Source: Peptococcus niger (GTDB lineage: Bacteria; Bacillota; Peptococcia; Peptococcales; Peptococcaceae). From it: a DNA stretch of 64,000 nt. The stretch lies in NCBI RefSeq assembly GCF_900101835.1, contig NZ_FNAF01000001.1, positions 186,001 to 250,000 on the forward strand, given 5' to 3'. How positions within the stretch are numbered: the first letter of the stretch is position 1; each line of letters begins with the position of its first letter. This document shows, piece after piece, positions 39,849 through 50,265 of the stretch. The notes below the pieces were generated by a model that worked only from the letters and a program-made list of their open reading frames with translations, was not told where the DNA came from and made no database searches. The position numbers and the translations under genes were made by a program.

Positions 39849-41012
39849 ATGCAGGTGTGTGGGATTATCGCGGAATTTAATCCCTTCCATAAGGGACACG
39901 ACCGTTTATTAACCGCTGTGCGCGAACAGCTTCCGGAAGCCCGGCTGGTCTGTGTGATGAGCGGACCCTTTACGCAACGTGGTGAACCGGCTATTTTAGA
40001 CAAGTGGGCGCGCGCTGAAGCAGCCGTCGCTGCCGGAATGAATGTGGTTTTTGAATTGCACAGCGCTTGGGCGACCGCATCCTTGCAGTCCTTTAGCTTC
40101 GGCGCGGTGAAAACATTGGCCGCCACCGGCCTTGTCACCCACTTGGCCTTTGGTAGTGAGTCCGGTAACCTGCCAGAATTAAACCACATGGCGGCCCTGC
40201 TCCAAAGACCGACGGCCACTTTCCAACAGGTCTTGAAAGCGGCCCTGGCCAAAGGCGCTCCCTTTGCCGTCGCTCAACAAGGGGCTCTTGAAATGGCCTG
40301 TGGCGCCAGAGGCTTACAAGATCGGCCCAATGACCGCCTGGCCATATCCTACCTCCGGTTTGCCCCAACCGACTGGACAGCCCTGGCCGTCCAACGGGAC
40401 ACCTGCCATGACGGTGCCTTGTCGGCCCGGGCCATCCGCCAGGCCTTACAGCAAAACCGTCTACCGGCGAATTATTTAACGGCGGAAAGCGCCAGTCAAC
40501 TAAAAAAAGCCACCACAAATGGATGGCTTTGGCCGCACCTGGCCGATTTTTATACCGCCTTACAGTTGCGCCTTATCAATCTACCTGTGGCAGAAATTAG
40601 CCGCATAACCGGTTGTAGTGAGGGCATGGCGGTACGCCTGCGTCGGGCAGCCAGGACAGCAGAAAGCTTTGATGCCTGGCTGGATACGGCCCTAGACCGT
40701 CACCTTTTTGAGACCACCCTATCCCGGGCGGCCCTCCAGCTCTTACTGCCGGTTTCCACCCCTGCTCAGGTACCTTACTTACGGGTCCTGGCTGCCGATG
40801 CAGAGGGCCGTCGCTGTTTACGAGCCATTCAACAAACAGCCTCTACCCCGCTGGTCACCAATACCGGCCGCGACGGGAAAAAGCTGACGTCTAAAGCCCA
40901 GGCCGCCTTACAGGCAGATGTGGCGCGCCAGGAGGCCACCCGTCTCTTACAGACGGCCCCTGCCTACCGGCGCCCCATGCGCGACTATTATGAACCGCCA
41001 CGCATGGTCTAA
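39849..41012 (+). CDS. tmcAL: tRNA(Met) cytidine acetate ligase TmcAL (YlbM)
   Basis: 387-aa nucleotidyltransferase-fold protein. The N-terminus CGIIAEFNPFHKGHDRLL holds the HxGH adenylation motif, and MSGPFTQRGEPAILDKWARA is the second family signature. A helical C-terminal part follows. TmcAL activates acetate with ATP and makes ac4C34 in elongator tRNA-Met. ATG at 39849 follows AGGGGGG; an in-frame ATG at 39828 lacks a site. Convergent with addA, whose stop lies 7 bp away without a visible terminator. Confidence 0.9.
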   Translation: MQVCGIIAEFNPFHKGHDRLLTAVREQLPEARLVCVMSGPFTQRGEPAILDKWARAEAAVAAGMNVVFELHSAWATASLQSFSFGAVKTLAATGLVTHLAFGSESGNLPELNHMAALLQRPTATFQQVLKAALAKGAPFAVAQQGALEMACGARGLQDRPNDRLAISYLRFAPTDWTALAVQRDTCHDGALSARAIRQALQQNRLPANYLTAESASQLKKATTNGWLWPHLADFYTALQLRLINLPVAEISRITGCSEGMAVRLRRAARTAESFDAWLDTALDRHLFETTLSRAALQLLLPVSTPAQVPYLRVLAADAEGRRCLRAIQQTASTPLVTNTGRDGKKLTSKAQAALQADVARQEATRLLQTAPAYRRPMRDYYEPPRMV

Positions 41013-41019
41013 CCTGCCC

Positions 41020-44000
41020 CTATTGAATCACCGTCCGCACCCCATGGCGGAGCCAATACAGGCTTTTACTGATTACGGGTACCCGGCGGGCCTCTGCTAG
41101 CGCCTTGGCATAAAGCTCCAATTGCAACCGGTAGTCTTCAGGCTGAACCTGCCGATCGCTTTTGAAATCAATAATATGGTAACCTGCCTCATCCCGATAA
41201 ATTAAATCAATCTGACCGTCAATCAAATGATCCTCGTAAAACATGGTGAAGGACACTTCCTGTTCCACGCTGTCCTGATATTGCCGCAAAACGGCCGCTG
41301 TATCGCTTGCATAATAGTCCAGCAGGAGGGGTCTTTCAATGGCGGCGACTTCATCAACCGTCATCAGCGCACGCTGGACCAAGTCCTCCAAGGCCTGGGT
41401 CAACTGCTCGGCTGTATAGGGCCGGTTTGGCAAGAGCTGGACTGCGCGGTGGAGCAAGGTCCCTTGTTCTCGCGCGGTAAAATGCCATTTCCCGTCCAGA
41501 AAATCAGGGCGTCGGTGGTGCTCTTTAGCCAAGGCGCCCTTAAAGTAGGTCGGCCAGGCCCCACTCACATCGTCAACCAGTCGGTTTTCCGCCGATAACT
41601 GGCTGACGGTTTTTTTATAGGGTTCTTCGGCTGCTTCCGCATAGGGATAAGCTTGAGCCAAGCGGCGGGTCAATTCCTTGAGTGCCTGTGGATCAAAGGG
41701 CAAGTCAGACGGCTGTAACCGACTTTCCCCCTCCGACACCTCCCAGGAAATTTCTTCGTGCCTTATACATAAATCTGCCGTTGGCAGAAGTCCCGCCTCT
41801 GTCAAGGTGTACAGCCAATCCCCGTAAGACCGTCCGGCCGCCAGGGCAAAGGGCAGGGCCCCGTCGCCAAGGGGCGGGACTTCTTTTTCAGGTATTCTGC
41901 CGACCAGAAACAAGCGCTTGATGGCCCGGGTCATTGCCACATACAAAAGCCGAACCTCTTCGCTGATATTTTCCCGCCGCATGTGAAAAGCGCTGAGTTT
42001 CTTTTCAAATGACGGCCGCACGGTATGCTTGTCCAGTTGGACCACATCCAGGGCACAGCCCAAGCTGGGGTGAACCAACAGCGCCTCACTGGTATCCCGC
42101 ATATTGAAGCGGTGATATAGGTCTGCTAGGAATACCGTATCAAACCCCAGCCCCTTGCTCTTATGAATGCTCATGATGCGCACACAGTCATCTTGCTCGG
42201 TCAGGGCAACCGCCGGTTGCAAGCTGTCACCGGGCGCTTTTTTTATTTCTTCGACATGGCGCAAGAAGCCATCCAGTCCGGCATGCGAAAAGTCTCCATA
42301 AGTCCGCATTAAATCAATCAAGGCGCATACATTGGCGTAACGCTCGGCGCCATGCGGCATGGCCTGAAGAAAATCCCCGTAGCCGGACGATTGGAGCAAT
42401 TCTTCAGCAAAAAGATCCGGTGAAATCATTTTCAACCGCAAGCGATAGCGGCTCAGTCGATCATAAAAAAGCTGCAGTTTATTTGCCGTAGGTCCTTCTC
42501 CCTCAGCAGCCACCCAACGGGCAGCGGCAGAAAACCGGCCTTCCGGCTCTTGCAGGCGAATGTTGGCCAGGTCATCATCGCTACACCCTCCAAAGGGTGA
42601 TACAAGCACCGCCAGCAAGGGTTCATCATAGCTGTCGTTGTCGATAACACGCAGCATGTCCAGAAAAAGCCTAACTTCCATGTTTTCAAACCCGACCAGG
42701 CTGTTCTCCGAGTAGTAGGGCACTTCCGCGTCATTAAAGGCCTGTTCATATTCTGCCAAATGGGTGCGGGGCGTCCGCATTAAGACCGCCATATCCCGAT
42801 AATGTTTACCTTCTTCCGCCACCAGCCGCCGGATCCGGTCAGCAATCCAGCGGCCTTCAGCATAGTGGGGGGACGCGTCTTGCGGTACTTGATCATCCGC
42901 CAGCCAGACAAATTCTGCAGGGCAATCGGCCTCTGATGGCTCTTGTCCGGGAACCAGGGCCTGCCCCGGTGCAGAATAGTCAATGTCGCCCAAGGCCGAC
43001 GTCATTAAGGGCTGAAAAACAGCGTTACAGGCGTGTAAGATACGCGGCTGGGACCGGAAATTTTCCGATAGGTGAATTAGGGCTTGGTCCCCCTGCTCCC
43101 TGCCCTCGTAGGCATGGTAACGCGCCAAAAACAAAGCCGGATCAGACTGACGAAAGCGATAGATGGCCTGCTTGACATCGCCGACAAAGAAAAGCTGGCG
43201 TGGGGTGGCCAAGGCCTTGATAATTTCCTCCTGTATTTGATTGGCATCCTGGTATTCATCAAAGAAAATATAGGCCGTCTCCCGGCGAATCATTGCCTGG
43301 CTCTCGTCATCCGCCAGCAAGGCCAAAAATCGCGTCTCTAGATCGGCAAAATCTAAGCTGTTTTTCTCTGCTTTTAGAGCCTCATACCGCTCCATAACCG
43401 CCTTTGTTAATTGGCCCAGGGCATATAAACGCGGTAAAGTGCCCTGCCTGTCTGCAATGACTTGGGCCATGCCACCGGCCGGCAAGAGCTTACGCAAATG
43501 GGTCAGCGGGGCCTTAATGCCACTTTCGCGCAACCGCTTAAAGGTCTCCTGAAGGTCACGGACCGCCTCGTCATCCTCCTTCTTTAACCGCACAGCTTTT
43601 AACCGCGCCGGCTGTAAATCGGTTAAAAGGGCCAAGGCCTCCGGCACTTGCAGGCAAGCGGCCTGGTCAACCGCCGTGACCAAGCCCTGATCCTCCACCA
43701 CCGTATCCCGATAGGGACTGAGCCTTTCCGCTTCCGGCGATTCCAACAAGCGGGCCATACTCTCCAATGCCGCCATCATCTGCTCGGCCGTTGCTTCCAG
43801 CACTTGTTGAAAGGCGCTTGTAACAGCCTCCGGCAGCACTTCAGGGGCCTCCTGACCCAATTGGTCCAGCCAGGCCGAGGGCACAGGATGCGCCCGTGCA
43901 GCTTGCAGCAAGCGGGTAACCAGCCGGCGTACATTCGCATCGTCATTGGCTGTCCCGTAAGCCCAAATCAAATCGCTAAACTGGTCCTCCCCACTTTCAT

Positions 44001-44448
44001 ACGCCGCATCAAAAACATCGGTCAAGGCTTCGTTCAGCAATTTGCCGGCCGGCGCACTTTGCAAAACGCGAAAATTCGGTTCTACACCGGCCGCTTGAAA
44101 GTAACGCCGCAGCATTTTGGCACAAAAAGCATGCAGGGTGCTGACATTGGCTTGGGGGAGTGCCGTTAGCTGGTGCCGTAAAAATTTGATCCGCTCCTGA
44201 TCTCCAGCCGCCATCGCCAGCTGGAGCGCATCTTCCAAGCCTTTTGCCAGCCGATCCTTTAATTCACCGGCGGCTGCACGGGTAAAGGTGACCACCAGCA
44301 TTTCTTCCAGTGAAATATGCTCTTCAGATACCATGGCAACAATGCGGTCAATGAGGACCCGCGTTTTTCCGCTGCCGGCGGCCGCTGACACCAAAATATC
44401 CTGATTGCGTAAATAAACTGCTTTTTCTTGAGCTGCCGTCCGTTTCAT
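41020..44448 (-). CDS. addA: ATP-dependent helicase/nuclease subunit A (AddA)
   Basis: 1142-aa UvrD-type helicase with C-terminal RecB-like nuclease. Walker A SAAAGSGKTRVLIDRI begins near residue 20, motif Ia TFTRAAAGELKDRL, motif II YIFFDEYQDAN, motif III GDVKQAIYRFRQ, motif V SIHKSKGLGFDTVFL and motif VI VRLLYVAMTRA. The nuclease motif is GQIDLIYRDEAGYHIIDFKSD near residue 1080. With AddB it resects double-strand breaks for RecA. Its ATG overlaps the addB stop by 4 bp (ATGA), indicating coupled synthesis. Confidence 0.96.
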   Translation of the reverse strand: MKRTAAQEKAVYLRNQDILVSAAAGSGKTRVLIDRIVAMVSEEHISLEEMLVVTFTRAAAGELKDRLAKGLEDALQLAMAAGDQERIKFLRHQLTALPQANVSTLHAFCAKMLRRYFQAAGVEPNFRVLQSAPAGKLLNEALTDVFDAAYESGEDQFSDLIWAYGTANDDANVRRLVTRLLQAARAHPVPSAWLDQLGQEAPEVLPEAVTSAFQQVLEATAEQMMAALESMARLLESPEAERLSPYRDTVVEDQGLVTAVDQAACLQVPEALALLTDLQPARLKAVRLKKEDDEAVRDLQETFKRLRESGIKAPLTHLRKLLPAGGMAQVIADRQGTLPRLYALGQLTKAVMERYEALKAEKNSLDFADLETRFLALLADDESQAMIRRETAYIFFDEYQDANQIQEEIIKALATPRQLFFVGDVKQAIYRFRQSDPALFLARYHAYEGREQGDQALIHLSENFRSQPRILHACNAVFQPLMTSALGDIDYSAPGQALVPGQEPSEADCPAEFVWLADDQVPQDASPHYAEGRWIADRIRRLVAEEGKHYRDMAVLMRTPRTHLAEYEQAFNDAEVPYYSENSLVGFENMEVRLFLDMLRVIDNDSYDEPLLAVLVSPFGGCSDDDLANIRLQEPEGRFSAAARWVAAEGEGPTANKLQLFYDRLSRYRLRLKMISPDLFAEELLQSSGYGDFLQAMPHGAERYANVCALIDLMRTYGDFSHAGLDGFLRHVEEIKKAPGDSLQPAVALTEQDDCVRIMSIHKSKGLGFDTVFLADLYHRFNMRDTSEALLVHPSLGCALDVVQLDKHTVRPSFEKKLSAFHMRRENISEEVRLLYVAMTRAIKRLFLVGRIPEKEVPPLGDGALPFALAAGRSYGDWLYTLTEAGLLPTADLCIRHEEISWEVSEGESRLQPSDLPFDPQALKELTRRLAQAYPYAEAAEEPYKKTVSQLSAENRLVDDVSGAWPTYFKGALAKEHHRRPDFLDGKWHFTAREQGTLLHRAVQLLPNRPYTAEQLTQALEDLVQRALMTVDEVAAIERPLLLDYYASDTAAVLRQYQDSVEQEVSFTMFYEDHLIDGQIDLIYRDEAGYHIIDFKSDRQVQPEDYRLQLELYAKALAEARRVPVISKSLYWLRHGVRTVIQ

Positions 44449-47400
44449 CGTGTCCCTCCCTTCGGAATATCCTCTGCTGAGGCGGTTCTCTCCGGCATAC
44501 CCGGCTCAAATCGACAGATGCCCTGATAGCGGCAAAAATGGCAAGAAGATTGGTTGCCAATGACCATGGGCTCGTTAGCAATGTAGCCGGCCAAGGCGTT
44601 TTGCGCAGCGCAGTTCGCCATGTCTTCCGCATACCGCATCATGTCATCAAACGCTTCCTCTGCAATGACATTATTTTTCTGCGAAATAGCCTTGCTGCGT
44701 CCGCGCAAGCGCAACACCGTCCCGGCCGACTCGGTGACGCCCGGGTCCATTTTCTCCAAGATGGCCGGGTCATCAATCACCAGGCCATCCAGCATCAGAG
44801 CCTGTACAATCGCATTGGCAATATCGCTCGGATCGTCATTTTCATTTGGAATCAGCAGGTCTTTGACGCGCAAATAAAAAATACCGCCGGCTTTATCCCA
44901 AGCTCCGGAGGCCAAGGCCGCCCGCAAATACAGCAAGAGCTGCAACTGCAAGCCACCGGCAACCGCATCCGGATCAAAGCTTTTACTACCGGTCTTATAG
45001 TCAATAACCCGCACCGCATCATCAGCAGCATCAATCCGGTCAATAATGCCCTCCAAGCGAATGGTCTCAACGCCTGTATCTAAAATAATTTCCGGAAGCG
45101 CTTGATTTTTACCAAAGCGCACTTCTTGACCAATCGGCTTAAAATCACCTGCTTCCAATTGTCGAAAAATCTGCAGGGCAGACCGCTCCATATGGCCTTT
45201 CAAGCGTTTAGCGAATACTTGGTTGCGTCCGTTCTGCGCACGATTTTTGCCGATTACCTGGTCGGTTTCTCGAGCCACTGCCGCCCGGATCAGCGGAATA
45301 ACCTCCGCCTCATTTAAGGGGCTATCCGTTTTTAATTTGCTGCTATAGACCTGGGTTAACTCTTTCAAGGCGGCATGAATCAAGGTACCGATCTCACGGT
45401 ATTGCATTTCCAGGCGATCTTCTTCATGAGGCCGAATCCCATAGCGGATAAAATGCTGGTAGGGGCAGGCGCACATGGATTCCAGCTCAGAAACACTTGC
45501 ACGCCCACGCGTCAAGGCCGGATAGAGACGTTCGCCTAAGTGGCCTGCCAGGGGTGGCCGACGATTGGTATAGCCCATCCCCGTCTGCAAAAAATAACGA
45601 CGCGGCCCATTTTCTTGCATGAAATACCGGTAATACGTCCCTAATGTCCGCTTTTCGCTGTCGCTCACCGCGGTACCGTCTGACAGCTTTTGCAGGTTTT
45701 TCAAGGTCCAGCGCAGGGCAATCGGTTCACTGTAACTTTTCAACCGCTCCAAGAGGGCGTAGGCCCCAATCACCTGTCCATCCTCCACCGCTTCTTCCAC
45801 CCGTCGAATAAGCCGTGACCGGTTCATTGTTTGTCCGCCCGCATCCGATCCCGGCCAAGATAAGACCAAGCGTTCAGTGGGGCGGGTAAAGGCCTGGAAG
45901 AGCGCCATGGCTTCTTCACCGGCGGTTTCTTCTGCCGTCCGGCCAAGGGCAAGGCCCACCTCCTTCAAAGCAGCTTGATCAAGGGCATCAAAGATCCCCG
46001 TTTCAGGTGATTGCGCCGGATACCAGGCATCCGATAAACCCAGAATCAGCTGAACCGGCGCGCGACTGGTCCGTGTGCGCCCTAAGGCCCCAACCAGGAC
46101 CTGGTCCTGAGCCGGTGGGATAATCCCAATTGAAATTTTTTCAAGCCCCTCTCTCAAGAGACGGGCATATTCTTTAAATGGCATGGTCCGGTCACCCAGC
46201 GCCGTCACCAGCTGCTCCAAAAGACCGATTATCGCCTCTACAATTTGTTCGTTTTCCTGTACCAAGGCTTCATCCGGCCAGGCACCAATCTCCGCTTGCA
46301 AGTGGTGCCAGCCTTCCGTCCACTCCGGTCGGGTGATGAAGTGGTAAAATGCCGTTGAAAAATGACGCACCGTTTCTACTTTCCGGCAGGAAAGGTAAAA
46401 ATCTTCCAGTTCGGCCTTCAGAACCCGCGCCCCTTCTTGGGCCAGACGCGCATCTTCACAGGCCATGGCCAGCCCTTCTGCCGAATGAAAACGGGCCTCA
46501 TCGACCACGTAACTGCTTTCCTTAAAGAATAAATTACCGCGCAATTTTCTGGCCGTAGCATGCCGCTCAAGGCTTTGTAAGGCCTCGCCGTCAATGGCGG
46601 ATAGACCGCCTTTCAAATAGGCAAAAACATCTTCCGGACGAAACTGGTGCTCCACCATGGCAATGGCGGCAAAAACGGATTGCAGCAAGGGATTTTCAGT
46701 AATGTATCGTTTTTGGTCAATAAAGACCGGAATGCCATGGGCTGCAAAAATCCGTCGAATCAAGGGAAAGTAGGCTTCCGGTCGGGTCACGGATACCGTA
46801 ATATCCCGCCAGCGCAGTCCATCGTCAACAACCCGCTTCCGTAAAAGCGCAGCCACCGCTTCCACTTCAATTTCTGTGCTGGGCGACTGCATGAGCCGCA
46901 AGTGCGGGGCAGACGGCAGCGGGGGCGTTTTGACCTGGTTAAAAACCCCTTGCGCCACAGCGGCCAAGTCCGGTAAAACCGCCTCAGCTGCATGTACTTC
47001 CCTGATGCGCAAAGAGGCGCCGGCAATTTTTCTAAGTGCGGTTAAAAAAGCCCAACTCCCGGCATAGGCCTCGTGTTCACCAACGGCTGCCGGCATTTCC
47101 GTCGCATAAGCGGCCCCATAAGGCAGGGTCACAACCACATGCACGGCAACCCCCAATTGGTTTAAGGCCTCAACTATCGCCAATTCCAATGGCGACATGC
47201 TTTGAAAGGCATCAAAATAAAGATGCACCTTGCGCAGATAGGTCGCCTTTGGCACCACTTCTAATAGCGTTTGTAAGCGCGCTTCCACATCCTGGTAGCG
47301 ATCGCCCAGGAGGGTCTCGTAGCGCTGCTGTATTCGTCCCAGTTCAACACATTTGCGCCGTAATTCAGAGGGCAGGTCTTCCCGATCAGCCAAGGCCGAT

Positions 47401-47804
47401 AGCCCCTCAGCACTAATTCCGGCCGCGTGCAAGGTCGCTACCGAATCGCTAATGGCGGTCAAGACGCCGCTTTGCAAATGCGCATTTTTGTAAATCGCTA
47501 AATTCTCATTTTCTTCGGCAATCGCCTGGTAAAAAACAAGTTCTCGGGCAGCACGCCCAACAAAAGTCCGGCTGGCTCCCTCAATCCGTCCCAGCACTTC
47601 TCTGGCCAATGACGCAAAGCTTTTGACCTTAATGTCCATCACCGCATTGACCTCCAGGGCTTCCAACAGGTGAATATCGCTTTGCAGGGTAAACTGCTCC
47701 GGCACCAGCAAATAAGCCTGTTCCCGGCGTTCATGATGCCCTCGCAAGGCTTCCATCACCGCATCGTGGGCCATTTGTTCATGAGGGGCGACGAATAGCT
47801 CCAT
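44445..47804 (-). CDS. addB: ATP-dependent helicase/nuclease subunit B (AddB)
   Basis: 1119-aa partner of AddA with an inactivated helicase region (LLVPEQFTLQSDIHLLEAL at the N-terminus) and a C-terminal nuclease domain: LEGIIDRIDAADDAVRVIDYKTGSK. A 4Fe-4S cluster is formed by a cysteine after the conserved SELESMCACPYQHFIRYG and the C-terminal CHFCRYQGIC. ATG at 47804 follows AGGAGG. First gene of the addBA operon, the usual Firmicutes order. Confidence 0.95.
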   Translation of the reverse strand: MELFVAPHEQMAHDAVMEALRGHHERREQAYLLVPEQFTLQSDIHLLEALEVNAVMDIKVKSFASLAREVLGRIEGASRTFVGRAARELVFYQAIAEENENLAIYKNAHLQSGVLTAISDSVATLHAAGISAEGLSALADREDLPSELRRKCVELGRIQQRYETLLGDRYQDVEARLQTLLEVVPKATYLRKVHLYFDAFQSMSPLELAIVEALNQLGVAVHVVVTLPYGAAYATEMPAAVGEHEAYAGSWAFLTALRKIAGASLRIREVHAAEAVLPDLAAVAQGVFNQVKTPPLPSAPHLRLMQSPSTEIEVEAVAALLRKRVVDDGLRWRDITVSVTRPEAYFPLIRRIFAAHGIPVFIDQKRYITENPLLQSVFAAIAMVEHQFRPEDVFAYLKGGLSAIDGEALQSLERHATARKLRGNLFFKESSYVVDEARFHSAEGLAMACEDARLAQEGARVLKAELEDFYLSCRKVETVRHFSTAFYHFITRPEWTEGWHHLQAEIGAWPDEALVQENEQIVEAIIGLLEQLVTALGDRTMPFKEYARLLREGLEKISIGIIPPAQDQVLVGALGRTRTSRAPVQLILGLSDAWYPAQSPETGIFDALDQAALKEVGLALGRTAEETAGEEAMALFQAFTRPTERLVLSWPGSDAGGQTMNRSRLIRRVEEAVEDGQVIGAYALLERLKSYSEPIALRWTLKNLQKLSDGTAVSDSEKRTLGTYYRYFMQENGPRRYFLQTGMGYTNRRPPLAGHLGERLYPALTRGRASVSELESMCACPYQHFIRYGIRPHEEDRLEMQYREIGTLIHAALKELTQVYSSKLKTDSPLNEAEVIPLIRAAVARETDQVIGKNRAQNGRNQVFAKRLKGHMERSALQIFRQLEAGDFKPIGQEVRFGKNQALPEIILDTGVETIRLEGIIDRIDAADDAVRVIDYKTGSKSFDPDAVAGGLQLQLLLYLRAALASGAWDKAGGIFYLRVKDLLIPNENDDPSDIANAIVQALMLDGLVIDDPAILEKMDPGVTESAGTVLRLRGRSKAISQKNNVIAEEAFDDMMRYAEDMANCAAQNALAGYIANEPMVIGNQSSCHFCRYQGICRFEPGMPERTASAEDIPKGGTR

Positions 47805-47820
47805 GGCTTCCTCCTGTCTA

Positions 47821-47853
47821 CAAAAAATGCGGACGCCCTGAGTGCGTCCGCAT
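47821..47853 (-). terminator. terminator after nfnB
   Basis: Perfect 10-bp arms ATGCGGACGC / GCGTCCGCAT and TTTTTTG on minus. It separates the nfnAB transcript from addBA. Confidence 0.9.
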
Positions 47854-47863
47854 ATCCTGAGGC

Positions 47864-49258
47864 TTACTCAGCCTTGTTTTTCAAGTACTTATCAATAGCA
47901 AATGCTGCCTCTTTCCCGGCACCCATCGCTTTAATAACCGTAGCGGCCCCTGTGACCACATCGCCGCCGGCATAGACATCATCAAGTGAGGTTTGCGCCG
48001 TGTCATCGGTAACAATCAAACCCCGTTTGGTCAATTCCAAAGCCGGCGTGTTATCGGTCAAAATCGGATTGGGCCCTTGACCGATGGCCACCACCACCGT
48101 ATCAATCGGCATTTCGGTGACATCGCCCTCAATCGGCACCGGACGGCGGCGTCCGCTTTCATCCGGTTCGCCCAACTCGTATTTCTGCAGCTTCATGCCC
48201 GTTACAACGTCATCTTCATTGCCAAGGTATTCAATAGGCGATGAAAGGAGCACTAGTTCAACGCCTTCTTCCAAGGCGTGTTCCAGTTCTTCCTTGCGCG
48301 CCGGCAACTCTTCTTTACTGCGCCGGTAGACAATATAACTCTTTTCCGCCCCCAGACGCAAGGCTGTACGAGCCGCATCCATGGCCACATTCCCGCCACC
48401 GATAACGGCCACACGGCGGCCGATTTTAATCGGCGTAGCATGGTTCGGGTAATCGTAAGCCTTCATCAAATTGGACCGGGTTAAAAATTCATTGGCGGCA
48501 AAAATACCGTTATAATTTTCGCCTGGCAGATGCATAAAGTGCGGCAAGCCGGCGCCGGTACCGATGAAAAAGGCTTCAAAGCCCATATTATCGCGCAATT
48601 CATCAATGCTGTACAACTTGCCGACAATGCTGTTTACTTCAAACTGGACGCCCAGTGAGCGGATATAATCCACTTCCCGCTGTACCACTGCTTTTGGCAG
48701 GCGGAACTCGGGAATCCCATACATCAATACCCCGCCAGGCGTATGCAGGGCTTCAAAAACGGTCACTTCATAGCCCATTTTCGCCAAATCACCGGCGCAG
48801 GCCAAACCGGCCGGCCCCGCCCCAATAATTGCCACCTTGTGTCCGTTCGTTTGGATGGGCTCAGGTGCCGGCGTCCCTTGGTCCGCCTCCCAATCTGCCA
48901 CATAGCGTTCCAAACGCCCGATGGCAACCGGGTCACCTTTAATGCCCAGCACACAGACCCCTTCGCACTGATTTTCCTGGGGACAAACACGGCCGCAAAC
49001 AGCCGGCAAGCTGGTTTTCTTTTTCAACCGCTCAGCCGCCAGTGACAAGTCGTCCTGGGCGACCGCTTCAATAAATCCGGGAATATCCACTGCAACAGGA
49101 CAACCGGTGACGCAGCGCGGGTTTTTGCAATTTAAGCAACGTTGGGCTTCAGCAACCGCCGTTTCGTGGTCATAGCCCAAGGCCACTTCATTAAAGTTCC
49201 GAATGCGAGCCGCCGCATCTTGGGTCGGCATTGCATGTCTTGCTGCTTTAGACGCCAC
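47864..49258 (-). CDS. nfnB: NfnB / glutamate synthase small-subunit-like NADPH flavoprotein
   Basis: 464-aa flavoprotein. N-terminal cysteines CLNCKNPRCVTGCPVAVD and CGRVCPQENQCEGVC bind two 4Fe-4S clusters, then an FAD Rossmann motif VAIIGAGPAGLACAGDLA and an NADPH site VAVIGGGNVAMDAARTA. Alone it resembles homotetrameric glutamate synthase (gltA-like), but direct coupling with nfnA supports the electron-bifurcating NADH-dependent ferredoxin:NADP+ oxidoreductase. The start is GTG at 49258 with AAGGAGG inside the end of nfnA. Confidence 0.9.
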   Translation of the reverse strand: MASKAARHAMPTQDAAARIRNFNEVALGYDHETAVAEAQRCLNCKNPRCVTGCPVAVDIPGFIEAVAQDDLSLAAERLKKKTSLPAVCGRVCPQENQCEGVCVLGIKGDPVAIGRLERYVADWEADQGTPAPEPIQTNGHKVAIIGAGPAGLACAGDLAKMGYEVTVFEALHTPGGVLMYGIPEFRLPKAVVQREVDYIRSLGVQFEVNSIVGKLYSIDELRDNMGFEAFFIGTGAGLPHFMHLPGENYNGIFAANEFLTRSNLMKAYDYPNHATPIKIGRRVAVIGGGNVAMDAARTALRLGAEKSYIVYRRSKEELPARKEELEHALEEGVELVLLSSPIEYLGNEDDVVTGMKLQKYELGEPDESGRRRPVPIEGDVTEMPIDTVVVAIGQGPNPILTDNTPALELTKRGLIVTDDTAQTSLDDVYAGGDVVTGAATVIKAMGAGKEAAFAIDKYLKNKAE

Positions 49259-49260
49259 GA

Positions 49261-50130
49261 CTATACCTCCTTCGCTGCTCGGTCATCGTGCTCTAAACCG
49301 AGGGTACAGGTATGGTCATGGTAATACTCCCGGCCCTTGGCTTCCATATCTTTCAAGTAAGCAGACCGTTTCATGGCCAAGTCAAAATCGACCAGGTGGC
49401 CGTCAAATTCAGGTCCGTCGACACAGGCAAACTTGGTCTCATCACCAACTTGAATGCGGCAACCGCCACACATGCCCGTTCCGTCAATCATCACCGGGTT
49501 CATGCTGACAAAGGTTTTAATACCGTAAGGCTTGGTAACCCGGACACAGTTTTTCATCATAATCATCGGTCCCACGGCCCATACGGCAGCAATCTCTTCT
49601 TTTTGGCAAATGTCGTCAAGGATGTCTGTGACAAAGCCTTTATGCCCACAGGATCCGTCATCGGTTGCAATGTGGAGTTCATTGGAAACGGCCGCCATCC
49701 GGTCTTCCCAAAAGAGCAGGTCTTTATTTTTAGCGCCGATAATGGAAATCACATGGTTCCCGGCTGCCTTAAGGGCTTTGGCAATCGGATAGATGGGCGC
49801 AATCCCAACCCCACCACCAACGATAATCACTTTGCCATATTTTTCAATTTCGCTGGCGCGTCCCAGGGGACCGACCACATCAGAAAGGGTATCGCCAACT
49901 TTATAGGTCGCCAATTCTTCCGTTGATCGACCGATGGCTTGAAAGACAATAGTAATGGTTCCCTTGTCAGGGTCTGCATCGGCAATGGTCAGCGGAATGC
50001 GCTCCCCCTCATCATTCATGCGAATGATTAAAAATTGACCGGCTTGCGCCTTTCTGGCCAATTGTTTTGCCTCAATACTCATTTCATGCGTTAATCCACC
50101 TAAATGCTTATAATCAACGATGGTGTACAT
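49261..50130 (-). CDS. nfnA: NfnA, NADH-dependent ferredoxin:NADP+ oxidoreductase small subunit
   Basis: 289-aa ferredoxin-NADP reductase-like subunit. The FAD-binding RMNDEGERIPLTIAD region is followed by GGGVGIAPIYPIAKAL for NAD(H) and a C-terminal 2Fe-2S-type cysteine set (DGTGMCGGCRIQVGDETKFACVDGPEF). With NfnB it couples NADH and reduced ferredoxin oxidation to NADP+ reduction, typical of anaerobes. ATG at 50130 has GGAGG ahead; a longer frame to 50184 is not favoured. Confidence 0.9.
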   Translation of the reverse strand: MYTIVDYKHLGGLTHEMSIEAKQLARKAQAGQFLIIRMNDEGERIPLTIADADPDKGTITIVFQAIGRSTEELATYKVGDTLSDVVGPLGRASEIEKYGKVIIVGGGVGIAPIYPIAKALKAAGNHVISIIGAKNKDLLFWEDRMAAVSNELHIATDDGSCGHKGFVTDILDDICQKEEIAAVWAVGPMIMMKNCVRVTKPYGIKTFVSMNPVMIDGTGMCGGCRIQVGDETKFACVDGPEFDGHLVDFDLAMKRSAYLKDMEAKGREYYHDHTCTLGLEHDDRAAKEV

Positions 50131-50201
50131 GTTATTCCTCCTTAAATCCCCCCGCAATTTGCCTTTATTCAGCTGCAAAGACAAAAATCCTCCATTATCA
50201 A

Positions 50202-50230
50202 ATTGTACTTATAATTGGATAAAGTGTCAA
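50202..50230 (-). promoter_or_regulatory. sigma-A promoter of nfnAB
   Basis: On minus TTGACA (50230-50225), 17-bp spacer, TACAAT (50207-50202), about 70 bp upstream of nfnA. Confidence 0.75.
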
Positions 50231-50265
50231 CTCAAGCCCTCTTCCTTAGCAGGCCCACTGGCCAG

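Noticed and set aside
39824-40518. Minus-strand ORFs opposite tmcAL
   Set aside because: Shadows of the GC-rich tmcAL coding frame; no ribosome binding site or recognisable domain.
47864-49258. Stand-alone glutamate synthase small subunit
   Set aside because: No glutamate synthase large subunit gene is adjacent, and nfnA is directly coupled upstream, favouring NfnB.
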